The notes under the pieces were generated by a model. That model was not told the origin of the DNA. It saw nothing but the letters and a program-made list of their open reading frames with translations, and made no database searches. DNA of 64,000 bases from contig CM055097.1 of NCBI GenBank assembly GCA_029204225.1, positions 28,569,192-28,633,191 on the forward strand. Direction: 5' to 3'. Below are positions 44,480 through 59,323 of this stretch, in pieces. The position numbers and the translations under genes are program-made. This stretch comes from Diphasiastrum complanatum (taxonomy: Eukaryota > Streptophyta > Lycopodiopsida > Lycopodiales > Lycopodiaceae). The stretch's first letter is position 1. Each line of letters opens with the position of its first letter.

Positions 44480-47400
44480 TGCTGAACTGGCGGAGCAAGC
44501 TGCCGAGACTTGCATAATCGGCTGTCATTTACCGGAGTATCAAATCATTTCCCATCCAAGTGCTCAAGAATTACTGTGCCACAGTTCAGGATTTGCTTCA
44601 CTTTATACGGGCTTCCCCAGTAAACTTCAACTTACCCTTGATCAGCTTGCAAGATCTCCTGCTTCCAAATCTTTCTTATGTAATCGCCGATCGTGCCATG
44701 CCTTGCGGCAGACTTTCTCTACTGCTAAGGCATGAACTGCCATCAATCGGGTTTCACATAATTTGTGCAACGCATCATGGCAAAGTTGTAAAGACTGATC
44801 ATCATTTAATCGTTCCGTTGCTGCTATGCATAAAGATGGGATTAAAAATTCAATTGGCATAATAACATCTTGACCATAAACCAATTGAAAAGTTGTTTGA
44901 TTTGTACTATTTTTGTAAGCGGTTTTGAATGCCCATAATGCTGCATATAGTTTATGTTCCCAATCAGACCGACTCATTTCAACTGTCTTTGTCATAATGG
45001 TGCAGAGAATCTTATTGGAAGATTCAGCTTGGCCATTCTCTCTGGGATAATAGGGAGTACTAAATCTGTGTATAACAAAAAAATCTTCCAGTAAACACTT
45101 TATTGTTTGATTAACAAAGTGTGTACCCCGATCACTGACAATTTCGATCGGACATCCAAATCTGATTATAATATTTTCATATAGAAACTTAGCTGTAGAT
45201 TTCGCATTAGCTACTTTGACAGCTTTGGCTTCAACCCACTTGGTCATATAATCAGTTGCGACGATAATGTAGCGAGTCTAAGATCCTTGAGCAGCGGAAT
45301 GAATAGGACCAACATAATCTAGTCCCCATTTTTCAAACGGTGCTTGCGATAAAATCGGATGTAAGGGTCCATAATTCTGTCGAGTAGGCCATCATGCTCG
45401 CTGGCATACATCACATGTTTGAATAAAATTTTCTATGTCCTTATGAAGCGTAGGCCACCAACAACCAGATTGCAAAAGTTTGCGAACAGTAATATCTGTA
45501 GAGAAGTGTCCTCCACCCATGTCATCATGTGAAAACATGACTAGATCTGGTACTTCATGCGGTAAAACACATCTTCGTAAAATATTATCTGATCCACGAC
45601 GATACAATTGTCCTGCAATTAATTGATAAGGTTGAGCCTTATGAATCAATTGTCTTTTCTGTACTTTTGTCAAAGAGTCATTTGGTTGTCCTAGCATCAG
45701 GTACTCAACAATATCTACCACCCACTCAGGTACTGCTTCAACATAGAACAACGCAACATCTGGCAGTTCATCATCCACTTTAGTATTAACTGGTGCGGAT
45801 TCAATTCTGAAACGTGATCGGCTAGATAATGTTGCTTCCCCTTTCTGACCACAATTCGAAAGTCAAATTTAGTCAATAATAATAACCATCTTGCAATACG
45901 TCCAGTATTACATGTCTTATTTACCAAGTAAAGTAACGGTTGATGATCCGTATAAAATGCAAAGTGCATGAGATAGTGACAAAATTTCCGAACAGAAAAA
46001 ATCATGGCTAGCGCTTTACATTCTGTTGTTGAATAATTCTTCTCTGAATTTGTAAGCTGTCTGCTTGCAAATCGTATAGGATAATCCTTCTTATAGTCAC
46101 CTGTCTACGTCAAAACTGATCCAATGGCGTATTTTGAGACGTCCATATGAACATGAAACTCTAATGTTCAATCTGGAGAATGCAGTATTGGTGCTGAAGA
46201 TTATGCTTTTTTTAACTTTTCAAAGGCTTCTAACGCCTCTACTGTCCAAATAGGAACAATAATAATTTTGTATATAGGTTGTGCTAAATCCACAAAGAAG
46301 ATAATAAAAATTTGATAGTAGTTCGCATGACCCATAAACACATAAACTCCTTGAATTGTTGCTGCCGGTGGCAATTCCACAATAACTTTGATCTTAGAAT
46401 AATCGGTGGCAATACCATGTCTTGATATCACATGTCCAAGTACCACTTCGTGAGAAACCCATATCTGGTATTTTTCTGGATTTAGAGAAATTTGATTTTT
46501 GCGGCATCTTTCAAAGACTTTCTCCAATCGATCCAGGTGGTCTGTATCTGTACTATGAACTCCGAAGTCATCCAAGTAAATTTCAAGAAATTTCTGCAGA
46601 TAATCTTTAAAGGCAAATTGTATTACTCTTTGGAATGAACTTGGTGCATTACAGAGTCCAAACGACATTACTTTGTAAGCATAGGTGCCCCATTCTGTTG
46701 CAAAAGCAGTTTTGTGACGATCGGCAGGTGCAATCTTAACCTGGTTGTAACCATTAAATCCATCCAGGAAACTATAAGCTTCCACTCCAGCAAGGCGATC
46801 CAAAATGTTTTCAGTAAAAGGTAATGAAAAGTGATCCTTCCGTGTTACTTTATTCAATGCTTTGAGATTCACACAGATTCGCAATTTTTCATTTTTCTTA
46901 GGAACAATGACAATCAATGAAATCCATTCGGTATGCTCGATCTCATAAATGAAATCGACGTCAAGCAATCTCTGAAGTGCTTTCTGTATCAGATCTGCCA
47001 CATTAGGATTACAGCGATAGAACTTTGTAACCTTTGGTACTGCATCAAGTACTAAAGGTATGGTATGTTCAATGACTGATGTCGGAATACCCTTCAAATC
47101 TTGATAAGTCCATGCAAAACAATCTTGATACTTAATAAGTATCAAACAGAGTGCTTGATACTGTTCAAGAGTAAGTTGTGATCCCACTTGTACAATCTAA
47201 TGTGGTTCTCCTAGTTCTGCAATATTCATTGACTGCGTCCTAGCTGGGCCATCGTAAACCTCTTTAGATTCCGGCATGTGTTCTTCAGGTTCACGATGTG
47301 CTTTAGGTAACATGATAACCACATCATCCAATGTATAACGTTTAAAATGATCTGGCATATCATGCTGGACTACATTTGCTTGTTCTTTTTCGAAAGGACT

Positions 47401-47872
47401 TGTCTTGGATCTTTGTTTAGTCTTCTTAGCAGGAATTGATCGTGGAGGTGATGACTTTCGGGATGATAAATCTTGCTTTTCAGGTGAAGACTTTTTAGAT
47501 GATGATGTCTTGCTGGAGATCCGACTTGAAGAATTATTCTTGACTTTTCCTTTGTCTTTATCCAATAGAGGTGGCACTTTGTTTAAATCAATCTTTTGAG
47601 GGGGATTTTCCCATTTCAGGACCGTATTATGATCTTGCTTTTCTTGTTTCTTCGTCATCGAACCTGTCATCCTATCTCCCTTCAATATAACTGCTTTGGG
47701 CGATTTGATTGTTGGTTCATCAGGAACATTACGCACTCCAAATCTGGTCAAATCCATATGATGTAGAATCTGCTCATCCGTAAGTTCTGCATTGCCATCA
47801 TAAGTTAAGGCATGGCTCATTGGTATGAGATCATCCTCAATTGGATCTTGTATAGGTTCCGTTGATGGACTG
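44480..47872 (-). mobile_element. Ty3/gypsy retrotransposon B, lacking gag and protease
   Basis: A second copy of the family of gypsy A, in the same orientation and immediately next to it. It keeps RT (46201-47187, intact frame with FLDGFNGYNQVKI and IYLDDFGVHSTD), RNase H remains (45715-46005: FAFYTDHQPLLYLVN), the integrase zinc finger (45392-45778: CWWPTLHKDIENF, CDVCQRA) and core (44642-45247: MTKWVEAKAVKVANAKS, IVSDRGTHFVN, NGQAESSNK). Upstream, a linker equivalent to that of gypsy A runs to about 47872, where it stops abruptly against an opposite-strand element. Confidence 0.9.
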
Positions 47873-47874
47873 AA

Positions 47875-49317
47875 TTGATACAAGAATTCGATCATGAAAT
47901 CCGTTACATAAGATACAACTCTAATCAAGTTGCAGATGATCTTAGTCGGATCGGTGAACTGAACGAGTTGTCATTCACCCAGATTTCCACGGACCTATAT
48001 CTTTTGATGAGAGAAAAATATGAAATAGATTCCCATTTTGGTCATATTTGGAACATTGTTCAGACAGGAAAAAATGTGGACAGTGTTGAGTCAAGTACAC
48101 AAGGGATTCAACTAACAAAGAAAGATTAGAAGATTGTGGGACAGTTTACCATTCGAGATGAATTGCTATTTCGGAATGAGAAAGATTGTGTACCTGGGGA
48201 TGAGGAGCTCAAACGCAAAATTTTGTTTGAATGTCATGGCATACCTTGTGCAGGACATCTCGTTGTACACATGACTCTAGACTTGGCTAAAAGGGAGTTT
48301 TATTAGCCAAATCTCAAACCATATGTCGACTCCTATGTGATTAAATACAAGCCATGTCAACTAGCAAAGGTTGAACACCATAAAGCTGCTGGTTTGTTGC
48401 ATCCACTAGATATCCTTGATATTAGATGAGAAAGCATGTCTATAGATTTTGTAGTTGGACTTTGAAAGACCCAATGACAAAATGATTTTATTTGGGTTGT
48501 AGTGGATCAGTTAACTAAGTTAGCTGCTTTCATACCAGTTAAGTCAACTATAAAGGCTTCTGAATTAGCCTAGATCTTTGTTGAAAGATTATTTCAGTTG
48601 TATGGTCTGCCGAGTGACATTGTTAGTGATAGAGATCCTAAGTTCATAAATCACTTCTGGTCAGCAGTATTCCATAAACTGGAAACTTCTTTGAGTTTAA
48701 GTTCTTCTGATCATCTTGAATCAGATACCAAGACATAAAGGACTAATCAAACTATGGAAGATATTTTGAGGACATATGTTTCTCACAGGCAATCTCATTG
48801 GGAAGATTACCTCCCACTAGTTGAGTTTGCATACAATAGTAGAGAACATTCTGCTATAGGTTACAGTCCTTTTATGCTTATGTATGATTTTCAACCTAGA
48901 TCTTTGGTAAATGTGGAGACGAAGTTTGTTAAGATCCAGAAGGTTGCTGATTTCTTGCATCATATGCAAGATATGCTACAAGTGGCTAAGGATAGTATCC
49001 GAAGTGCTCAAGATAGAAATAAGCACTATGCCGATCTTAAGAGATCTCCTAAAGATTTTAAAGTTGACGACTGTGTATATCTTAGGAGTCCAAAAGATTC
49101 TAAGACATTATGTACAAGAAAGCCTTACAAACTGTCTACTCGTATTTGTGGACCATTTAGGATTGTATGTAGAATTGGTTCTTTGGTGTATAAACTCGAA
49201 TTTCAAGGAAAATTGGCTGCACATCAAGTATTTCATGTAAGTCATTTGAAACTAAGTTTATATGAAGGTGATATAGTTGGATCATATGAGAATTTATTCC
49301 ATGGTTTGGATAGAGAA
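47875..49317 (+). pseudogene. Ty3/gypsy C: RNase H end and integrase fragment
   Basis: On the + strand: IQEFDHEIRYIRYNSNQVAD (RNase H end), the zinc finger H...GHLVVHMT...YKPCQLAK (damaged), WVVVDQLTKLAAFIPVKS (first Asp) and LPSDIVSDRDPKFINHFW (second Asp). The catalytic Glu codon is TAA (48736-48738), just before RTNQTMEDIL. Then an intact 211-codon frame runs from 48754: HWEDYLPLVEFAYNS, RICGPFRIVCRIGSLVYKLE, HQVFHVSHLK. It is a different lineage from gypsy A and B, more like chromovirus-type elements, though no chromodomain remains. Confidence 0.9.
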
Positions 49318-51180
49318 ACATCTAGCCTTAAGGCCTTAGCACACTCACAAAGAGATCTATTTCTTCTCCCACTCACTCCATTTTGTTGAGGGGTGTATGG
49401 ACATGACAACTCTCTCTTTATGCCATTAGAACTACAAAAGTCAATGAACTTATTGGAGATATATTCACCTCCATTATCACTACTTAATACCTTAATCTTG
49501 GTACTAAGTTGATTTTCTACCAAAGTCTTGAACTTTACAAAATAATCAAACACCATTGATTTGCTAGACAAGAGGTACATCCAACAATATCTAGAATAGT
49601 CATCAATGAAGATTACATAATATTTGGCACCACCATTAGACTCATGTGAAAAGCTATGAACATCCGAATGGATGAGTTGAAGAGGAGAGCTTGATCTTGA
49701 TGTAGATCTTGAGAAGGGTAGTTTGTGAGCCTTTGAGAGGCTGCATGCTTCACATCTCTTTACACACTTTGACAAATGCTTGGGGAGTCCAACTGCAGGC
49801 TCCTTTGCAACCATAGATTCCATGGCTTTGAAGTTGGGGTGGCCCAACCTTTTGTGCCATAGTTCCACCTTTGATAACTCCACCTTTGCCAAGTTAACAC
49901 TCTCCACTGCAATATTAGCATGAAGCTTAAACAATCTACCTTGCTTAAAGCCTTTGGCTATACATTCATCATTTCTAAGGATGGAACAAACTCCATGCTT
50001 AAATTGTACATCAAGGCCATTATCCATTAATTGGCCAACACTAAACAAATTCCAGGTTAACTTAGGAACATAAAGAACATTCTCAAGATTCATCCTTTTG
50101 GATGATCCAACATACAATGGAATGGTTCCTATTCCACTTATCTTACATTCTTGACTACTTGCAGTATCGGATTGATCTATGTAAATCATTGTAAGAAAGT
50201 AAAGTGGAGCAAATGTCCTTTTGATATGTCATGTGGAAACTTGCCCCACTATCAATCCACCAAGAATCATTGGTGTTGCTCTTGGATGATGGTGGTTTGT
50301 TGGAAACCATCAAGAATGACTCTTCACCCTCCTCCTCCTCCTGATGTGCAATGTTGCTTTGTTTGCCCTCTTGTGCCTTCTTCTTCTTGAGACATTTTGA
50401 TGCAAAATGTCCTTTCTTTTCACAGAAAAAATATTTGTACTTGGACTTGTCTATGATCTTGCCCTTTGAGCTTGAAGCCTCATCCTCCTCCTTGATCTCC
50501 TTGAAGTGCTTCTTCTTGCCATTGGTCTTCTTTTTGCTTTTGAATGAGAAATCAGCTTTCTCATCACCATCCTGCAGAGAAATAGCATTCATTCTTGCAT
50601 TGGTATGCATCATCCTACACTCTTCAGCCACTAATACACTATGAATCTTTTCTATAGTGGGCAAAGTGTCTTGGATTGCAAAGGTTTGGACCAAATTTGA
50701 AAAGTCACTCCCTAGACCATTAAGGACAATATGAACAAGCTCACCATCTTGAATCTTCTCTCCAATGGAAGCTTACTCCCTATTGAGAGACTTGATTCTA
50801 AGCACATAATCCTGTGCACTCTCATCACTCCTCTTCATGCTTTGTAGAATTTGATTCCTAAGCATGAGAACCCTCGAAGTGTTACTAGACTCATAGATAG
50901 CTTTTAAAGATTCCCAAGCCTCTTTAGCACTTTTACATGATGATACTTCCCTAAAAAGATCATTGCTCTCACTCATCTTAATACAGTGAAGTGCAAGCCT
51001 AGACCTCTTCTTGTATCTCACTAATTCCTGTGCACCTAGAGGTTCATCTTCATCATCCATTAGAAACTCATAAAGATCCTGGAGCCCCATGAGTGACTCT
51101 ATCCTCACTTTCTAAATAGCATAATTGGTAGAATTTAACCTCTCACTAGCTTCTAGGAGGTAGGCTCCCACTGATCCCAT
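49318..51180 (-). mobile_element. Copia 2, gag to integrase fragment
   Basis: Paralogue of Copia 1. Gag begins at ATG 51180 (MGSVGAYLLEASERL), with a stop at the Trp of the NYAI(W)KVR motif and another near 50773. The knuckle reads Y-F-F-C-EKKGHFASKC, its first Cys changed to Tyr. Protease WWIDSGASFHM is present, a frameshift follows near 50160-50190, then integrase with LWHKRLGHPN, CEACSLSKAHK, LIHSDVHSFS, VLSSDNGGEYIS and NGVSGRRNRSL (catalytic Glu changed to Gly). It ends at ALRLDVSL at the join to gypsy C. RT and LTRs are absent. Confidence 0.92.
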
Positions 51181-54100
<2,920 letters not shown>

Positions 54101-54199
54101 ATCATACATTTGCCACAAAAAGTGTGATTAATTGCCTACATTGGCAAATCTAGCCATGTAGAATATTGTACATTTTGTCAATAATTTTTGTTAGTCACT

Positions 54200-54817
54200 T
54201 GAATGGCCAAAGTGCCACTTGTAAATCCACACCTAAGGTAGTTTACCATGAGTCAAGAAGAGTGGTTGTGTCCATTTGGTAGTGATTCCTACTTTGTAGG
54301 ATCTAGACCTTGATTTATGATGAGATTTGTACCTACCATGCACCTACCAAGCATGACTCTTGGATCTAGGCTAGGGTTTTCACATTAGGGCAAGAAAGTT
54401 GAGTCTACTTACTTATTACATGCTGGATTTTCACCTAACTTTGCAAAGGAAGTGTCAAGTTAGTATGTATTCCCATTCTCCATAGTGAAAAAATAGAAAC
54501 GTTTTGGAGCCTCAAGGAGAAACTCGAATTTTCTCTCTCTATGTATGGTGATTGTGATTGATTTCAATGTAACTAAGCTTTGGCACACTTTAAACTCTGT
54601 CTACAGGCCGTACTACAGCCTCATTTTCAAACGTGTGAATTCGGATTTCAGTTTATGATCAATGATCTGATTGTCTCTCCTTGTTTTCTATCAAGCTGCT
54701 AAACTAGATCTTATTTTCTGATGAGTAGTATCTGATAGATTGTTTAACAAGCACACAATCAACCTTGTGGATCATTCAAAGATCCATTTATGGTCCTTAG
54801 TACTGTAATTTTCACAT
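54200..54817 (+). repeat. Copia-type LTR end (left edge uncertain)
   Basis: The sequence ends TTTTCACA at 54817, directly before a perfect primer site. It contains an ACGTGTGAA motif at 54630, related to the palindromes of the Copia 1 LTR. No gag follows, so this is an LTR plus leader remnant. Confidence 0.5.
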
Positions 54818-54829
54818 GGTATCAGAGCC
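54818..54829 (+). promoter_or_regulatory. Primer binding site (tRNA-iMet type), isolated
   Basis: TGGTATCAGAGC, perfect match to the usual plant Copia site. No gag frame in the following 800 bp. Confidence 0.85.
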
Positions 54830-55627
54830 AAGTACAAAAAATTGTGACGTGTGCCAAAGGGCAACCAAATCACACAAAACTGGCGAAATGCCCTTGCATC
54901 CAATTCTGGCCAAAAACATCATTTGAAAAGTTGGGGTCTTGACTATGTTTGCCCCATTGCAATGTCCACTTTACATTGCATTGGATCCATTGTAAATATA
55001 AGAACTATAGATAATCCATTTTTGGTAGTGAGTGCTTCATTTGCTTGCTTCTTTGGTCTATATGTAATTAAGTACCAACTTCTTCACATTTCAAAGTTTT
55101 CATTTCCTATTGTGGATTTTTTCTCTTGTGATTTTCCTTTTAGTTCTAGCCATCCATCCAACTATAAATGGGGAGAGACAAGTTATTACGTAATGTTGAG
55201 TTCTAGTACATCTAACTTTTCTACATGCAACTGACATTTTGACTATAACAGTACTTTGACAAGAGTGAGGCCCTCAATGGTAAAATCTCACTAAACTTAT
55301 GTATGAATATGAAATCAAAAGTGTCCAAAGTGACTCCTATCACTTATGTACCCTTGGAATTGACTACACAACTAACATGAATCCAATAGGGAGACTATAA
55401 AATCACTTCAATTAAATAACTTTGATCTATGATTTATTTTTTTGTGTCATTTCTTTCTACCTTGCATTTTCACTCATATAAGGACACGTTTCCATGACAT
55501 TTCAACTTTGATCATATTAAAACATTGAAACTTATCACACTTTAAAAATCAAGAAAATTTTGATCAAGTACTTCGATATGCATATTAAAAATGTTCTCTA
55601 CAGATGTATGTAGAAGATTAATGTGGC
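54830..55627. other. Spacer between LTR remnant and RLP locus
   Basis: AT-rich. A 127-codon + strand frame at 54851 lacks Gag motifs and I do not consider it a gene. This is also the likely 3' flank of the RLP locus on the - strand. Confidence 0.35.
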
Positions 55628-56860
55628 TTAGTGAGTACAATAGATCTTATTGTTTTGTTGAACACAAGTAATGTGCCGCAAGTAGCACAATGCGATGCTA
55701 TAACCTATCAAGAATCCACCAAGTGATACATTGTTTGATATCCAACTTCCTACATGGTGACGTATGTCGTTTGAGGGCCTTGCTACTTGTGGAATTGGAA
55801 ATGGAGAACGAGGAAGTCCACAAAGGTCTGGATTCCCCTCAAAGCTTGTGTTAGTAAATGTACTTAACTGCCCAGAAGGAGGAATTTTTCCAATAAGTTG
55901 ATTAGTAGAAAGATTAAGGTATTCCAAGAAATGTAGAGAACCAAGTTGGAGAGAAATTGCACCAGTTAAACGATTATTTGACAGATTTAAAGACTCCAAT
56001 TGCAAGAGATTACCGATGCTAGGAGGAATAAAGCTAGTAAAAGCATTTTTTGATAGATTTGAATTGTGAAGCCGACTTAAATTGCCCAACACAAAAGGTA
56101 TGCTCCCATTAAAATAGTTTCCAGATAAATCAAAAGACCCTATTACCATAATGTCTGAATCAATAAGTCTAAGAACATATTTTTTAGAATATTATCAATG
56201 TATATAATTGTGCCCTTGGAGTCAGTCATATTATAAAAAATGTCTACTGAGGTGGCATTGTTGCTTGTCTTGAATCCTTTCATTTCCTTCACGGCTTCTA
56301 GGTATAGAGCTTCCAGTCTTTCAAAAAAATAGTTATTTGATAAGTCAAGAATCCAAAGTGATGAAAATTTGCTTAGACAAGGAGGGAATGTTCCTTGAAG
56401 GTTGTTATAGCCAACCATAAAAATCCATAAAGTAGATGCCAACATTACCAAGCAATCTGGATGTTGCCTTTAAGGTGATTTCTCCTAAGATCTAATGCAC
56501 GTACTCGAGTACAATTCTGTAGAGAAGTTGGAATTGAACCTGTTAGGTGGTTGTCATAAAGTGATATAAGTCTAAGGGAGCACTCACTTGATTAGGGATT
56601 GGACCTGTAAAAAGATTTTCCGCCAAGTTAAGGTTTTCCAAGCAGAAGCCACCAATTGAAATAGTACCCTGAGAATGAAACCATGTACAATTCCAACCTG
56701 ACGCTAATTGTATGATAGATTCAGGGATCGGTCCTTCTAGATAATTTGAGGTTAAGCCGAATGTCTTAAGTTGGGAGAGATTTCCAAAAGACTGTGGAAT
56801 TGTTCCTCGAGCTGATTATGAGATAAATCTAAAATTCTCAAAGAAGTGAGTTTTCCCAAG
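55628..56860 (-). pseudogene. Receptor-like protein (LRR-RLP), C-terminal part
   Basis: In transcription order: LRRs near 56480-56650 (LISLYDNHLTGSIPTSLQN, ALDLRRNHLKGN); LQGTFPPCLSKFSSLWILDL; an island-like non-LRR stretch (EALYLEAVKEMKGFKTSN, then DSKGTIIYIDNILKN); a frameshift at about 56145; four further LRRs (FDLSGNYFNGSIPFVLGNL, LNLSNNRLTGAISLQLGSL); the cap with NTSFEGNPDLCGLP; and a membrane segment (VSLGGFLIGYSIALCYL) with a short tail, no kinase. This is the layout of plant RLPs, cell-surface proteins used in pathogen perception or development. Frame breaks near 56145 and 56460-56840 make it a pseudogene or a badly diverged allele. Confidence 0.85.
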
Positions 56861-58489
56861 CTTGGAGTAATAGTTCCTTTAAGTAAATTGTTTGACATAT
56901 CTAACATGTTTAGAGAGGACGGATTTCTCAATGATGGGGGAAAATTTCGTGAAACTTATTGGAGGAGAGGTCCAGAATTTGTAGAGAGGAGAGATTTCCC
57001 AATTATGGGGGGACAATCTCGTAAAACTTATTGGAGGAAAGGTCCAGAATTTGTAGAGAGGATAGATTTTCCAAAGATGGGAAAATTATCCCGTGAAACT
57101 TACTTGAGGAGAGGTCGAGAATTCGTAGAGAGGACAGATTTCCAAATGATGGCGGAATTATCCCGTGAATCTTATTTGAGAACAGGCCAAAAATTTGTAG
57201 AGAGGACAGAGTTCCCAATGATGGGAGAATTATCCTGTGAAATTTATTTGAGCGAAGGTTCAGAGTTTGTAGAGAGGACAGATTTCTCAATGATGAGAGA
57301 ATAATTCCGTGCAATTTATTTGAGGAGAGGTTGAGAATTTGGAGAGAGGACAGATTTTTCAATGATGGAGGGATAATCATGTGAAACTTATTTGAGGACA
57401 GGTCGAGAATTTGTAGAGAGGACAGATTTTCCAATGATGGGGGAATTATCCCGTGAAACTTATTTGAGGAGAGGTCGAGAATTTGTACAGAGGTTAAATT
57501 TTCCAATGATGGGGGAATTATCCCATGAAACTTATATGAGAAGAGGTCGAGAATTTCTAGAGAGGAGAGATTCCCCAATGATGGCAAAATTATCCAGTGA
57601 AAATTATTTGAGAAGAGGCCGAGAATTTGTAGAGAGACAGAGTTTCCAATGATGGGAGAATTAGCCCATGAAACTTGAAGGTTGAGAGTTTGTAGAGAGG
57701 ACAAAAATCCCAATGATGAGGGAATAATTTCGCGAAACTTATTTGAGGAGAGGTCGAGAATTTGTAGAGAGGACAAATTTTCCAATGATGGGGGAATTAT
57801 CCCACGAAACTTATTTGAGGAAAGATCGAGAGTCTGTAAAGAGGACAGATTTTCCAATGATGGGAGAATAATCCCGTGAAACTTATTTGAAGAGAGGTCT
57901 AGAATTTGTAGAGGACAAATTTTCCAATGATGGGGGGATTATCCTATAAAACGTATTTGAGGAGACGTCGAGAATTTGTAGAGAGGATAAATTTTCCAAT
58001 GATGGCGAAACTATCTCCTGAAACTTGTTTGAGAAGAGGCCGAGATTTTGTAGAGAGAATAGAGTTCCCAACGATGGGAGAATTATCCCGTGAATCTTAT
58101 TTGAGCGAAAGTTGAGAGTTTGTAGAGAGGACAGATTTTCCAATGATGAGGGAAAAATCCCGTGAAATTTATTTAAGGAGAGGTCAAGAATTTGGATAGA
58201 GGATAGATTTACCAATGATGGGAGAATTATCCCATGAAACTTATAAGAGAAAAGGTCGAGAGTTTTTAGAGAGGACAGATTTTCCAATGATGGGGGAATA
58301 ATCCCGTGAAATTTATTTGAGGAGAGGTCGAGAATTTGTAGAGAGGACAAATTTTCCAATGATGGGGGAATTATCTCGTGAAACTTATTTGAGGAGAGGT
58401 CAAGAATTTGTAGAGAGGACAAATTTTCAAATGATGGGAGAATTATCCGGTGAAACTTATTTGAGCGAAGGTTGAGAGTTTGTAGAGAG

Positions 58490-59149
58490 GACAAATTTTC
58501 CAATGTTGGCAGAATTATTTCGTAAAACTAATTTGAGAAGAGGCCGAGAATTTGTAGAGAGGTTAGGGTTTCCAATGATCGGGGAATTGTCTTGTGAAAC
58601 TTATTTGAGCGAAGGTTGAGAGTTTGTAGAGAGGCAAGATTTCCCAATGATGAGGGAATTATCCTGTGAAAATTATTTCAGAAAAGGTCGAGATTTGTAG
58701 AGAGGACAAATTTTCCAATGATGTGAAATTATCCCGCGAAACTTATTTGAGGAGAGACACAGAATTTGTAGAGAGGACAGATTTCCCAATGATGGGGCAA
58801 TTGTCCCATGAAATTTATTTGAGAAGAGGTCGAGAATTTGTAGAAAGGACAGATTTTCCTATGATGGTTGAATTATCCTGTGAAACTTATTTGAGAAGAG
58901 GCCGGGAATATGTAGAGAGAGAAGAGAGTTCCCAATGATGGAAGAATTCTCATGAAACTTATTTGAGTGAAGGTTGAAAGTTTGTAGAGAGGACAGATTT
59001 TCCAATGATGAGGGAATAATCCTGTGAAATATATTTGAGGAGAGGTCGAGAATTTGGAGAGAGAATAGATTTTCCAATGATGTGGGAACTATCCCATGAA
59101 GGTTATTTGAGAAAAAGTCGATTGTTTGTAGAGAAGACATATTTTTGAA
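58490..59149 (-). repeat. Older duplication within the LRR array, copy 1
   Basis: Matches about 63340-64000 at an offset near 4850, sharing rare variants such as CCAATGTTGGCAGAAT, AGAGGTTAGGG, AGAGGCAAGATTT and AAAATTATTTCAGAAAA. Scattered differences show it is older than the 1473-bp duplication. Confidence 0.75.
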
Positions 59150-59323
59150 TGATGGGGGAATAATTTCGTGAAACTTATTTGAGGAGCGGTCGAGAATTTG
59201 TAGAGAGGATAGATTTTCCAATGATGAAAAATTATCTCGTGAAACTTATTTGAGGAGAGGTCGAGAATTTGTAGAGAAGACAGATTTCCCAATGTTGGCG
59301 GAATTATCCTATGAAACTTATTT

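Noticed and set aside
54851-55234. A 127-codon + strand frame after a primer site as gag
   Set aside because: It has no Gag motifs and the composition is unlike Gag.
56846-57304. A 152-codon + strand protein and similar charged repeats up to 63790 as real genes
   Set aside because: They are antisense shadows of the 72-bp LRR unit; the - strand matches plant LRRs and continues the RLP.
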